NCBI RefSeq assembly: GCF_000817775.3
Contig: NZ_JTHE03000066.1
Span: 1-35,264, forward strand
Reading direction: 5' to 3'
From: Lyngbya confervoides BDU141951
Lineage (GTDB): Bacteria > Cyanobacteriota > Cyanobacteriia > Thermosynechococcales > Thermosynechococcaceae
Length of the DNA stretch: 35,264 bases
Numbering within the stretch: the stretch's first letter is position 1; every line of letters starts with the position of its first letter. The notes beneath the pieces were generated by a model, which saw only the letters and a list, made by a program, of their open reading frames with translations, ran no database searches and was not told where the DNA came from. The position numbers and the translations under genes are program-made. Below are positions 1 to 8,264 of this stretch, in pieces.

Positions 1-920
1 AGTATGCGGAGATGAGTAGTCCTCGATTAGTCGAAGACTTGATTGAGAATCACGGACGGGTCGTGCATCGCTCCTTTGTGCAAACTCTGGCAGAAGCGGT
101 GGGGAATATTGCCTTACTCAAAGAAGAAGACTGGCACTATCAAACTCCGAAGTTGCCCTCCCCCGTGGCAACAGTGAGTATTGGCATCGATGGCACCTGT
201 ATGCTGTTGTGTGAGGGCGGATTCCGGCAAGCAATGGTGGGCACGATTAGTTTGTATGACGAGATGGGAGAACGTCAACACACGACCTATGTCGCAGCCA
301 GCCCTGAATATGGACGAGCCACGTTTCTTGAACGCATGGAGCGCGAAGTAGAACAAGTCAAACGCCTGTATCCCGATGCCCATTATCAAGGCTTGGCCGA
401 TGGAGCACCAGAGAATTGGACGTTTCTAGAGCCTTTGACTGATACGCAAGTCTTAGATTTCTATCATGCCACCCAGTATTTAGATCGGGTTGCTAAAGTG
501 CTTTGTCCCCGTAGTGTTGCGGCTCAAAAAACCTGGATGAACGAGCATTGTCATACGCTCAAGCATGAAGTCGGTGCAGCCAAACAACTGTTAACTGAGA
601 TGGAAGCGATTCCATCTGCCCATCGCAGACCTCAGGCGAGCCGTGATAGTTTGCAAGAGGCGATTACTTACTTTCAAAATCACCATCATCAAATGCACTA
701 TGCTGAAGCACTTGCCAATCATCTACCCATCGGTTCGGGGGTCACCGAGTCGGGCTGTAAAGTGATTATCAAAGCCCGCTTATGTGCGGCTGGCATGAAA
801 TGGAAGGAGCAGGGGGCTGCCATTGTGTTGAGTCTACGGACATTGAGTTATTCTCACGGGCGTTGGCAACAATTCTGGTCAAAAATCAATCAATATGGCT
901 TCAGCTTTGCAAAAATATAA
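1..920 (+). CDS. ISKra4-family transposase, 5' end outside window
   Basis: DDE-type transposase that moves an insertion sequence. The frame is open to the window edge, so the first ATG at position 12 is probably internal; family members are usually longer than the 302 residues seen. Candidate catalytic acids are the Asp in IGIDGT, the Asp in LADGAPENW and the Glu in the conserved block SGVTESGCK, which is followed by KARLCAAGMKW, typical of ISKra4-group proteins. A TGTGACC-type tip (read inward on the minus strand) lies about 15 bp after the stop, near 929-942, and may be the right inverted repeat. The family call rests on remembered motifs, not a search. Whether the element is intact cannot be judged without the left end. 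Confidence 0.8.
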   Translation, partial: YAEMSSPRLVEDLIENHGRVVHRSFVQTLAEAVGNIALLKEEDWHYQTPKLPSPVATVSIGIDGTCMLLCEGGFRQAMVGTISLYDEMGERQHTTYVAASPEYGRATFLERMEREVEQVKRLYPDAHYQGLADGAPENWTFLEPLTDTQVLDFYHATQYLDRVAKVLCPRSVAAQKTWMNEHCHTLKHEVGAAKQLLTEMEAIPSAHRRPQASRDSLQEAITYFQNHHHQMHYAEALANHLPIGSGVTESGCKVIIKARLCAAGMKWKEQGAAIVLSLRTLSYSHGRWQQFWSKINQYGFSFAKI

Positions 921-1163
921 CATCAAATCTTGGTCACACCCCTGGGGCGAAACCCTCATCCAGGATACCCAAAAGCTCCTGGCTGAACTGCCGCTTCCAT
1001 AAAAAAGCTCACCTTTAGGCAGGTCCTCTCCTCTCAAGCATAGGCGCAGGGTGTAGGAGATAAGAGCCTAGACAAGAGCCACACTACAAACTTCATCCAT
1101 TTATAATTTGATGAATTTCCGACATCACCTCCCCCGCCGCCTCGCATTGTTCCTGAAGCTGCC
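921..1163. other. IS-flanked intergenic scar with possible gene stumps
   Basis: No complete gene is visible. A short plus-strand open stretch ends at a TAA near 1000 (tail reads DTQKLLAELPLP). A short minus-strand one ends at a TGA near 1107 (tail reads GEVMSEIHQIING). Both look like 3' remnants of genes whose bodies were removed or displaced by the two flanking transposons. They are too short to assign. Confidence 0.3.
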
Positions 1164-2024
1164 GAGAAATGTAAGTAAATAGCATTAAGCCATTTTTCCT
1201 TGCCATGTCTTCCGGTTTTTCTCGAGCCGTTTTAACATGAGACGAATCATCACAATGTAGACCCTGCCTGCATGATTCTCGGGTAAGCGTTCATAATCTC
1301 GGGTTAAGCTCCGTGCATTGTCTAACCAAGCCCACGTCGTTCTACAATCCAACGCTTTGCTTCGACGATAAATCCTTGCCCCTCGTGTCGTGCGATTTCA
1401 AGCACAACGCCATCAATCGCCTCTAAGTCCGCGCCAAAATTACCCCGATATCCTTGGTCTGCAAGAATCTTCTCAAGTCGCTCATACTGTTCCACCACCC
1501 AAAGCAAAACCCAAGGTGCTGCTTTCACATCTGCTTGATTGGCAGCACTCACATGACATTTGAGAACTAACCCCAAAACACCTACGGCGATATGACGTTT
1601 TCGGCCTTTTACCTTCTTGAATCCATCAACCCCAATTTCTGCCCCCCTTTTTCACCCAGCTTCATCGACTGACTATCGGTAATTGCTAAGCTAGGTTCTT
1701 CTTCTCTACCTTCATTCACTCTCACCTGACGCACCAGCGCTTCATTGATCTGTTCCCAGACACCGAGGCGAACCCAGAGTCGAAAATAGCCATAAACCGT
1801 TTGCCATGGGGGAAAATCCTTGGGTAAGTTGCGCCATTTTATACCGTTGTCAGCCCGATAGAATATGGCATCTAGAATATCCCTGAGATTACTAGTACGC
1901 CAGCGTCCTACCGTTTTATCTGGCGGTAGTAGTGGCTTGATCCGTTCCCATTCTTGGTCAGACAAATCACTCCCGTAACGTTGTTGTTTAGCCATGATGA
2001 TGCAGCAGAAAACTCTACTTTCTC
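1164..2024 (-). mobile_element. IS5-family insertion sequence, decayed copy
   Basis: The element holds one transposase reading path on the minus strand (1185-1995). Its ends are tentative: GAGAAATGTA at 1164 and GAGAAAGTA read inward from 2024 look like weak inverted repeats. No target-site duplication is recognisable. Size of about 0.86 kb fits the IS5/IS427 group. Confidence 0.55.
1185..1995 (-). pseudogene. IS5-family transposase, two frame breaks
   Basis: The first frame (1995-1609) gives the N-terminal IS5 domain: SDLSDQEWERIKPLLPP, GIKWRNLPKDFPPW and the first catalytic Asp in ITDSQS. The path leaves this frame at AAAAAGGGGGG (minus strand; C6T5 at 1642-1652 on plus) and continues in the -1 frame as GAEIGVDGFKKVKGRKRH, then through LADQGYRG (second Asp) to WIVER (catalytic Glu). 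That slip resembles the programmed frameshift known in IS427-group elements. A second break, one base lost after VER near 1335, hits a stop at 1322. The true C-terminus (AWLDNARSLTRDYERLPE onward, ending at 1185) lies in another frame. The second break has no slippery run and makes this copy a pseudogene. Confidence 0.85.
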
Positions 2025-2436
2025 AAGAACACACATCCTGAACTAAAAGCAACCTTTCTTAATGCTTATTTGCAAACACTCTCTGAGTCTTCCTTGATGA
2101 GCGTTGGAATTCAAAGGTTCAATAGATGGGGGCGAGTGGAGAGACTCAGCCCCTTTTTGATTAGGCCTACTCAGAATGTTTCGATCGCTGCCTTATATCT
2201 TTTGGCAGTTTCCAACGATGGTTTGAGTCATGGAGGGCGTTGTTGCATGAATGGGTGTTGCGGAGGGAAGCCATGGCGTAAGGTCAAGGACAAGGGGATC
2301 CTGCAACCGGCCTAAACCTGATGTGCCCGCCAAAAAAGCAGCGCGGGAGAAGTTGAAATAGGAGTTGCAGGTCAATGGACTCGCCCAGCCAAGACTGCGA
2401 CCCTGATGCCCTGACTCCAGGGGTTTAAAGTGTGCC
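2025..2436. other. Intergenic region, no gene seen
   Basis: This is 412 bp between the IS5 remnant and the end of flv1. Open frames here are short and have no recognisable domain, so I see no supportable gene, RNA or repeat. Confidence 0.5.
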
Positions 2437-4170
2437 CTAATAATTTTTCCCAGACTTGCGCTGGTGAACCGCCGTTAACCCGTCCTGGTCGAGTACCTCC
2501 CCGTGATCCACCTGGGCGTAGACCACCCAATGGTCACCGCAGTCCATCCGGCTGACGACTTTACAATCCAGGTAAGACAGGGCCTGCGCCAAGGCAATCC
2601 CCTGGCATGCCGTCTCCAGGGTGTCTACCCCCTCGAAGCGATCCTCCCCTGGCCGAAAGGGCTTGAGGAAATGCTTCATCAAATCCAGATGGTTATCCTG
2701 GGAAAGCACATTCAACACAAACCAGCCCTCAGGATGCAGCAGAGACTCCACGGCGCGATCCTTGGCCACCGCCACGGTAATCCCTGGCGGGTCAAAGGTG
2801 GCCTGGGACACCCAGGAAGCCAGCATCGCGCTGGAAACGGACTCTTCGCGAGCCGTCACAATACAAAGGGAACCCACAATTCGCCCCACCGCTTGGGCTG
2901 TGCGATCGACCTGGCTTTCGGGCTGCGATCGCTGGCGATATTGACGCACCTTTTTCAGCCGCTTCAGGGCTTGGGCAAAGTCTGTCCCGGCCTCCTCGCA
3001 ATGCTTCAAGGTCACCTCATCGGGTTTAAACTTGACCCGGATGGTGTCAAAGCCAAACTGAAAGCCAGCATCCCTGAGCTTGCCCTCTAACAGGTCAATG
3101 GCCTCACCACTCCAGCCGTAGGACCCAAATACCCCCGCCAGCTTCACCTTCGTGGCAGTGGAGAGAATCGTGCCCAGGGCCGATTGAATCTGAGTAGGCG
3201 CATGCCCCCCCAAGGTGGGAGATCCAATCACAAACCCGTCCGAATGCTCAATGACCGCTGCCATTTCCTCGGTGTCCGCATTCTCGCAATTAATGGCCGT
3301 AACCTGCAGCCCCGCCTTATTGATCCCGCGAGCGATCGCCTGGGCCAGCGTGGTGGTATTTCCATAGGCCGAAGCATAGAGAAGCGCCACCGATAAATCC
3401 TTCTCCTTTTGCTGCTGGCACCAGCTTTGATAGTTGTGCACCAGATCCGTGAGGCCATAGCGCAGCATCGGGCCATGGGCCGGGGCCATAAACTGGGCTG
3501 GAAAATCACTAAACTTCTCCAGATGCTTTTCCACCTGACTCGCATAGGGCGCCAGGACACAGTCAAAATAGTAGCGGCGATCCTCCTCAAAAACGGGAAA
3601 GCCTTCGTCAAACACCTGGTCTCCGCAGACATGGGCACCAAAGTACTTGTCCGTAAACAGGATCTGACTCGACAGATCATAGGTGCATAGACTGTCGGGC
3701 CAGCGCGGATTGGGAGTGGGAATAAACTGCAAAATGTGCAGTCGGCCCAGGACCAGGGCATCTTCCCCGCGCATCACCTTCAGACGCGGATCATAGCCCG
3801 GCAGCAGGTCCGGAAGAATTTGAGCAGCGGGGTTCGAGCACACTAGGGTCACCTTAGGCGCCAAATCCAGCAAGGCCATCAGGGTTTCAGCCCGGTTCGG
3901 ATTCACATGGCCCAAAATGACATAGTCCAGCTGGGAAAGGCTGACCCGCGCCTGTAGCGCCTCTAAAAACGTCTCCTTAAACTTGGCCCCAGGCGGATCG
4001 ATCAAGGCAGTGCGATTGCTGCCGGAAATCAAATAGGAATTGGCCGTGGTGCCGCGCTGCAAGCCGTATTCAATCTCAAACTTCAGACGACTCCAGCTCC
4101 GCGATCGCAGGGTTAGCGTATCGGGACCAATGGGGACAACTTGAATATCAATGGCAGGGGAGTTTTCCAT
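2437..4170 (-). CDS. flv1: Flavodiiron protein Flv1 (degenerate diiron site)
   Basis: 577-residue A-type flavoprotein in the three-domain cyanobacterial layout: metallo-beta-lactamase-like domain, flavodoxin domain (FMN loop near YASAYGNTTT), and a C-terminal flavin reductase domain that lets it take electrons from NAD(P)H or reduced ferredoxin. In cyanobacteria Flv1/Flv3 reduces O2 to water downstream of photosystem I. The canonical iron-ligand motif HxExDH is replaced here by H88-V-N-P-N92-R93. The later His is Arg (NPRWPD) and the bridging Asp region reads TDKYFG. This loss of ligands is the known Flv1 signature and separates it from Flv3. It lies 146 bp downstream of flv3 on the same strand, consistent with co-transcription and with Flv1/Flv3 acting together. 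The ATG at 4168-4170 fits the family N-terminus. Confidence 0.93.
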   Translation of the reverse strand: MENSPAIDIQVVPIGPDTLTLRSRSWSRLKFEIEYGLQRGTTANSYLISGSNRTALIDPPGAKFKETFLEALQARVSLSQLDYVILGHVNPNRAETLMALLDLAPKVTLVCSNPAAQILPDLLPGYDPRLKVMRGEDALVLGRLHILQFIPTPNPRWPDSLCTYDLSSQILFTDKYFGAHVCGDQVFDEGFPVFEEDRRYYFDCVLAPYASQVEKHLEKFSDFPAQFMAPAHGPMLRYGLTDLVHNYQSWCQQQKEKDLSVALLYASAYGNTTTLAQAIARGINKAGLQVTAINCENADTEEMAAVIEHSDGFVIGSPTLGGHAPTQIQSALGTILSTATKVKLAGVFGSYGWSGEAIDLLEGKLRDAGFQFGFDTIRVKFKPDEVTLKHCEEAGTDFAQALKRLKKVRQYRQRSQPESQVDRTAQAVGRIVGSLCIVTAREESVSSAMLASWVSQATFDPPGITVAVAKDRAVESLLHPEGWFVLNVLSQDNHLDLMKHFLKPFRPGEDRFEGVDTLETACQGIALAQALSYLDCKVVSRMDCGDHWVVYAQVDHGEVLDQDGLTAVHQRKSGKNY

Positions 4171-4316
4171 CAGACTTGCAGGAGATCATCACAGGCAGCA
4201 AAGAAGCAGCGCTATCTTCTGGGTTCATCATGACACAATCAGATGGCCCGATGGCTTGGAAGCCCTGGCCACGACCATAAGCAGTCTTAATATAAGCCGC
4301 CCTAATATCAGCGACC

Positions 4317-6056
4317 TTAATAGTAAGATCCCACCTTGCGATGATGCACCGCAGTTTGACCATTGGGATTAGAGACGCGCCCCTCCTCCACCTGACTATA
4401 GACCAGCCAGTGATCGCTGCATTCCATCCGGCTTGTCACCCGACACTCCATATAGGCCAGAGCATCCGCGAGCACCGGCGATCCGTGGGTTGCCCGTTGG
4501 GTGTTGACCCCCTCAAAACGATCGGCACCGGGAGGAAACCGCTTGAGAAAATGCTTCATCAGGGGCAGATGCTTCCCCTCCTCCAGCACGTTCAGCGCAA
4601 AGCGATCGCCCACCTGCATCAACGATTCAATGGCGCGGTCCTTGGCCACCGCCACCGTAAACCCTAGGGGCTCAAAGCTGGCCTGGGCCACCCAGGAGGC
4701 CAGCATGGCCCCCTTCACATCGCCCTTTTGAGCCGTGAGGATATAAAGACCCCCCGACAGGCGTCCCAGCGCCTTTTGCAATTGGTTATCCTGGGCCTTT
4801 GCCTTTTGAATCTTCTGCTTCATGCCCAGCATCTGACCAAAGTCAGTCCCTGCTTCCTCGCAAAGCTGATAGATCACATCGGTGGGACTGAGCTTGATGC
4901 GAATGGGATCAAAGCCATCCTTGAGCCCAAGCTCCCGAAACTTATTGAGTAGCGGATCTATGGGTTCATCATCTCCACCATAGGACTCCACAAACCCAAT
5001 GGCCTGCTTGTTTGTGACCGAAGCTAGGATCGTGCCCACCGCCGAGCGACATTGGGCCGCAATGGGTCCCGATACAGGCGGCATGGTGATCACCAGGCCC
5101 TTGGCGCGGCTGACCAGTTCCTGAATATCGTGAACATCCGCGGATTTGAGATCCATCATCTCCACCCCCACTTCGGTTTTGGTAATCCCGTGGGCCACGG
5201 CCTGACTGATGCGATCGCTGTAGCCATAGTCAGACACGTAGAACACCGCCGCCAGGGTTTCTGCCTTGGATTTTGCCTGACTCCAGGTTTCGTACAGATT
5301 CAGCCACTGGGGAATATGGTGCTTCAAGATTGGCCCATGCCCCGTAGCAATGATCTGAATGTCACCCAGGGCCGACATGCGCTTCATCGCCGACAGAACC
5401 GATCGGGAGTTGGGAGCCATGAGGCATTCATAGTAAAAACGGAAATCTGGCTCCAGCTTGGCAAACTCCTGGTCAAAGGTCTCTTGGCTACAGTAGTGCA
5501 TCCCAAAGGCATCACAGGTGTACAAAATCTGCGTGCGCCGATCGTAGGTGAACATGGTGTCGGGCCAGTGTAGATTGGGCGCACTCACAAACTCCAAGAC
5601 ATGACCATCTCCGAGATCCAGCTGGTCCCCATTTTTGACCACCTGCTTTTCGTAGGGGTGATGGACCAGATCATCTAAAAACTGCAGGGCCACCTTAGCT
5701 CCCACCACCGTCGCCTGGGGCGCTAGGGCCAAAACCTTGCGCACCAAGCCGCTATGATCCGGCTCCGTGTGACTAATGATGATGTAGTCAAGGATGCTGG
5801 GGTCAATCAGGCCCTGCAGGGTCTGCAAGTACAGCTGCTCAAACTTTTCATGGGAGGTGTCAATCAAGGCCACCTTATCGCCGCGAATCAGGAAGGAGTT
5901 GTAGGTGGTTCCATTTTGGAGGCCGAATTCAATATCAAAGCGATCGCGGTCCCAATCCAGGGATCGCAAGACCGTGGTGTCCTCCGCTATTTCAGCCGTT
6001 TCCAGGGTTAACCGCTTTTGGGCAGAAGCTTGCTGTTCGCTCAGTGCAACCATCAC
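4317..6056 (-). CDS. flv3: Flavodiiron protein Flv3 (canonical diiron site)
   Basis: 579-residue partner of Flv1 with the same three domains. The ligand set is intact: H96-T-E98-P-D100-H101, the His in NLHWPD, the bridging Asp in CDAFG, and the His in ATGHGP. The flavodoxin module begins around YVSDYGYSDR and the flavin-reductase module occupies the last 170 residues or so. From family knowledge, Flv3 is needed for light-dependent O2 photoreduction that protects photosystem I under fluctuating light. It is first in the two-gene unit, with about 85 bp between its start and the terminator of the upstream gene, so the promoter should lie at about 6060-6140. Flv4 is less likely because the next gene is Flv1 and no sll0218-like gene intervenes, unlike flv4-sll0218-flv2 operons. 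Confidence 0.94.
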   Translation of the reverse strand: MMVALSEQQASAQKRLTLETAEIAEDTTVLRSLDWDRDRFDIEFGLQNGTTYNSFLIRGDKVALIDTSHEKFEQLYLQTLQGLIDPSILDYIIISHTEPDHSGLVRKVLALAPQATVVGAKVALQFLDDLVHHPYEKQVVKNGDQLDLGDGHVLEFVSAPNLHWPDTMFTYDRRTQILYTCDAFGMHYCSQETFDQEFAKLEPDFRFYYECLMAPNSRSVLSAMKRMSALGDIQIIATGHGPILKHHIPQWLNLYETWSQAKSKAETLAAVFYVSDYGYSDRISQAVAHGITKTEVGVEMMDLKSADVHDIQELVSRAKGLVITMPPVSGPIAAQCRSAVGTILASVTNKQAIGFVESYGGDDEPIDPLLNKFRELGLKDGFDPIRIKLSPTDVIYQLCEEAGTDFGQMLGMKQKIQKAKAQDNQLQKALGRLSGGLYILTAQKGDVKGAMLASWVAQASFEPLGFTVAVAKDRAIESLMQVGDRFALNVLEEGKHLPLMKHFLKRFPPGADRFEGVNTQRATHGSPVLADALAYMECRVTSRMECSDHWLVYSQVEEGRVSNPNGQTAVHHRKVGSYY

Positions 6057-6141
6057 GACCTCCAGAACTATCCTAAAACCATCTCATATTAAGGAATGTT
6101 AACACATTTCATCCTGGAGCCGACCCGGTCCCCAGGCCATG

Positions 6142-6165
6142 AAAAAGCCCGCACCGGGGCGGGCT
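6142..6165 (-). terminator. Rho-independent terminator after the glycine-zipper gene
   Basis: On the minus strand a 7-bp GC-rich stem (AGCCCGC / GCGGGCT, arms 6159-6165 and 6146-6152) with a 6-nt loop is followed by five T's (6146-6142, the last base of the stem included). It lies about 80 bp beyond the stop of the gene at 6245-6943 and just upstream of flv3, insulating the two units. Confidence 0.8.
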
Positions 6166-6244
6166 GGTTCTGGGATCAAGCTGGGTTACCAACGGTCTCC
6201 AGGGAGGAAAAGCCTAGGCGCGCTAGACTGGCAGGCGACTCCCC

Positions 6245-6943
6245 CTAGTTAAACTGACTGGCATAGCGCCGCCGCAGCAAAAAGGTTTCATTGACGGTCA
6301 GATCTAGATCCGTATCGGGATAGACCAGCACCACTTCCTTACTCTGGTTGCGATCGCGCCCAATGAGCCAACCGGCTAGCGCCCCGGCTCCAGCTCCGGC
6401 CAGTGTTTTTGCAATTCCCACATCCGTCACGATGGCAGAAATAACGGTGGCTGCGGCACCGCCCACCAGGGCTCCTTGCCAGATAGAATCGTCTCGGCTG
6501 CGTCCCTCCAGGTTTTCCCGACGGCTAATGACGCGGGAGGTGGCATCCAGGTCTTCCGAAGTCCCGTCCTCTAAAATAAGGCGATCGGCCACAAAGCGGA
6601 CGCCGTCCTGGTATGGCTCTAGCTGGCCCTCGATGCGACTACCGGCGGGAATAATCACCGTGCCCTGGGTGGATCGCACCGGGGCCTTGGTTTCCAGGGT
6701 TAAATCCAGGGTTTCTCGGGGGGACACTAAAATCTTATTGGTTTCACCATCCCGGTATTCCGCCGGAATTCGGGTGCCGCGAACGACTCGGAAGGTGCGC
6801 GTATCATTGCTACTGCCGCCTCGACGGAAAATTTGGGCCGTTGCCGGTCCTGCCGTTAGTAAGGGGATCATCGGCCCGGTCCCCAGCCCCAGCGTCAGGA
6901 GCAGCGCTAAGGTGGCTTTCCATTGTGTTGTTCGTCGTTTCAT
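6245..6943 (-). CDS. Exported glycine-zipper protein of unknown function
   Basis: 232 residues. The N-terminus is a clear signal peptide: a basic start (MKRRTTQWK), a hydrophobic core, and a probable signal peptidase I site after ATA near residue 36. The middle contains a beta-rich part with V..G..IP-type strands, including VIIPAGSRIEGQLEPY, reminiscent of the TrbI/VirB10-like fold, where cyanobacterial proteins of this type are often annotated. Around residues 155-195 lies a glycine- and alanine-rich segment (GALVGGAAATV, AGAGAGALAGWLIG) typical of glycine-zipper membrane insertion. It is probably a cell-envelope protein. It has its own terminator and is divergent from the GIY-YIG gene, with an array of 14-bp repeats upstream. 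The function is not known to me. Confidence 0.75.
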   Translation of the reverse strand: MKRRTTQWKATLALLLTLGLGTGPMIPLLTAGPATAQIFRRGGSSNDTRTFRVVRGTRIPAEYRDGETNKILVSPRETLDLTLETKAPVRSTQGTVIIPAGSRIEGQLEPYQDGVRFVADRLILEDGTSEDLDATSRVISRRENLEGRSRDDSIWQGALVGGAAATVISAIVTDVGIAKTLAGAGAGALAGWLIGRDRNQSKEVVLVYPDTDLDLTVNETFLLRRRYASQFN

Positions 6944-7012
6944 CAGAGAGCTCCTCTGTCTAGGGTAAAAATTTGAGTCGCGCCATGGCGGTGAGGAGAG
7001 AACATGGCCTGT

Positions 7013-7068
7013 AGCCTCAGTCTAGTCGACTCAATCTAATAGCCTCAGTCTAATAGTTTCAGTCTAAC
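7013..7068. repeat. Four tandem 14-bp units (AGCCTCAGTCTAAT)
   Basis: Units start at 7013, 7027, 7041 and 7055. Unit 3 is AGCCTCAGTCTAAT, and the others differ from it at two to four positions. The array lies about 70-125 bp upstream of the minus-strand gene at 6943 and about 160 bp upstream of the plus-strand gene at 7226. It could be an iteron-like operator or just a neutral tandem duplication. Confidence 0.75.
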
Positions 7069-7225
7069 GAGCATTGCCAGCCATGATGGGCTCCATCCAG
7101 GGCCTATGACTCACCCGCAACGGGAAAGTTCCGCAGGCCCGGTCTGACCGTAAATTTTTATATCATCTTTTTCTCAGGAGAATTGGTCTATATTATCTGG
7201 GTGTGGGCCTGGCGGAGAAGGACTC

Positions 7226-7813
7226 TTGTATCAGCAGCAATCTTTGTTTTCCAAATCAACCCTGCGGGAACTGGAGCGTCCTTACGGCTCAAGATCCACG
7301 CCGATGACCTTCAGCGCCACCATGCTCCAGGCCTGGAAACAGCGCATCTATCGATTTCAGCAGACTGTTTTGGCCGATCGATCGCAGCCCCTCCAGGGAT
7401 CGATCCTGGAAACCGACGCCCTTTGGAGCACCCTGCAGCAGCTTGATCCCTTTTCATTGCCCCAGCAAAACACAGAATTCTGGCGCGGATCATTTCCGGA
7501 TCCCGGCACGGCCGCCTACTATTTCGTCACCGATATGGAGCTTCCCCTGCTGCTCTACGTGGGAGAAACCTGCCAGTCCAACCAGCGCTGGAAGGGGGAA
7601 CATGATTGCAAAGGCTACTTATTCAACTACGTCGCCCTGCATCGACGCTACGATCAGGCGGTGAGCGTGCGCATTGGGTTTTGCTTTGAGGCGCCGAAGG
7701 CCACCCGACATCGCCAGCGCCTAGAGCAGCAGCTCATTCAGCATTGGCGATCGCCCTTTAATAAGGAAAACTGGCGGCATTGGGGAACGCCCTTTGCCAG
7801 CCCCAAAACATAG
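7226..7813 (+). CDS. GIY-YIG nuclease-fold protein
   Basis: 195 residues. The C-terminal half shows a GIY-YIG-like fold: YYFVTDMELPLLLYVGET supplies the two motif strands, with the motif degenerate as (V)YF..YVGET. An Arg/Lys-rich helix follows, and LEQQLIQHW carries the expected metal-binding Glu. GIY-YIG domains hydrolyse phosphodiester bonds in repair, restriction and mobile-element enzymes; the substrate here is unknown. The chosen TTG start has a good Shine-Dalgarno sequence (GGAGAAGG, 5 nt upstream). The first downstream ATG (7304) would shorten the poorly conserved N-terminus without touching the domain. It is convergent with the Lin0512-family gene and stands alone on its strand. The assignment is moderate because the first motif is not canonical. 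Confidence 0.68.
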   Translation: MYQQQSLFSKSTLRELERPYGSRSTPMTFSATMLQAWKQRIYRFQQTVLADRSQPLQGSILETDALWSTLQQLDPFSLPQQNTEFWRGSFPDPGTAAYYFVTDMELPLLLYVGETCQSNQRWKGEHDCKGYLFNYVALHRRYDQAVSVRIGFCFEAPKATRHRQRLEQQLIQHWRSPFNKENWRHWGTPFASPKT

Positions 7814-7845
7814 GGACTTCCCCCAGAAGCCCTTAGTCAGTGACG

Positions 7846-8208
7846 CTAATCGGGAATCACAATCGTGACTGCCGCATTGGCAATGTACATGTCATCATTG
7901 CGATCCTGTAGCTCCGGGATGGCCTTACCGGCCACCACCATTCCGCCCTCCTTGACCGTCAAGCTTTTCTGGCCAAAGGGCAGCACCGCTAGCACCTCAG
8001 CCTCGCGCACCTGATCGGGAAAGGGGACCGCCACCTCCACCTGCACAATCATCTCATTGGGATGACTCAAACCTGCCACTTCCCACAGCCCCGGAATGGC
8101 GTTGTGGCCAATGGCATCGCGTACGGCCCGGGCCGCAGCCACCGTGGGATCTTGACCATGCTGATCAATCCCCATTCCCATTTCGATAATGAATCGTTTT
8201 GCACTCAT
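7846..8208 (-). CDS. Lin0512-family conserved protein
   Basis: 120 residues, matching the small conserved family named after Listeria Lin0512. The N-terminus reads KRFIIEMGMGIDQHGQDPT, followed by AAARAVRDAIGHNAIPGL, as in family members that I recall. No catalytic motif is obvious and the biochemical role is unknown. There is no signal peptide or membrane segment. It lies 56 bp downstream of leuA on the same strand, so it may be read through from the leuA promoter, but nothing ties it to leucine synthesis. Confidence 0.8.
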   Translation of the reverse strand: MSAKRFIIEMGMGIDQHGQDPTVAAARAVRDAIGHNAIPGLWEVAGLSHPNEMIVQVEVAVPFPDQVREAEVLAVLPFGQKSLTVKEGGMVVAGKAIPELQDRNDDMYIANAAVTIVIPD

Positions 8209-8264
8209 GGTTTACGCTGTCCCTAAGATTAACTGACCAAGGAGGGCGACGGGGAAGCGTATGA

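Noticed and set aside
2070-2315. 81-codon open frame on the plus strand
   Set aside because: It has no recognisable domain and no good start context. It is probably chance in the IS-flanking spacer.
2437-6056. flv4-flv2 operon
   Set aside because: The pair lacks the sll0218-like gene normally between flv4 and flv2, and the HVNPNR motif matches Flv1 as I know it.
6348-6968. 206-codon open frame on the plus strand
   Set aside because: It is antisense to the glycine-zipper gene, which has a signal peptide and its own terminator. The antisense product is Arg/Ser/Pro-rich with no domain.
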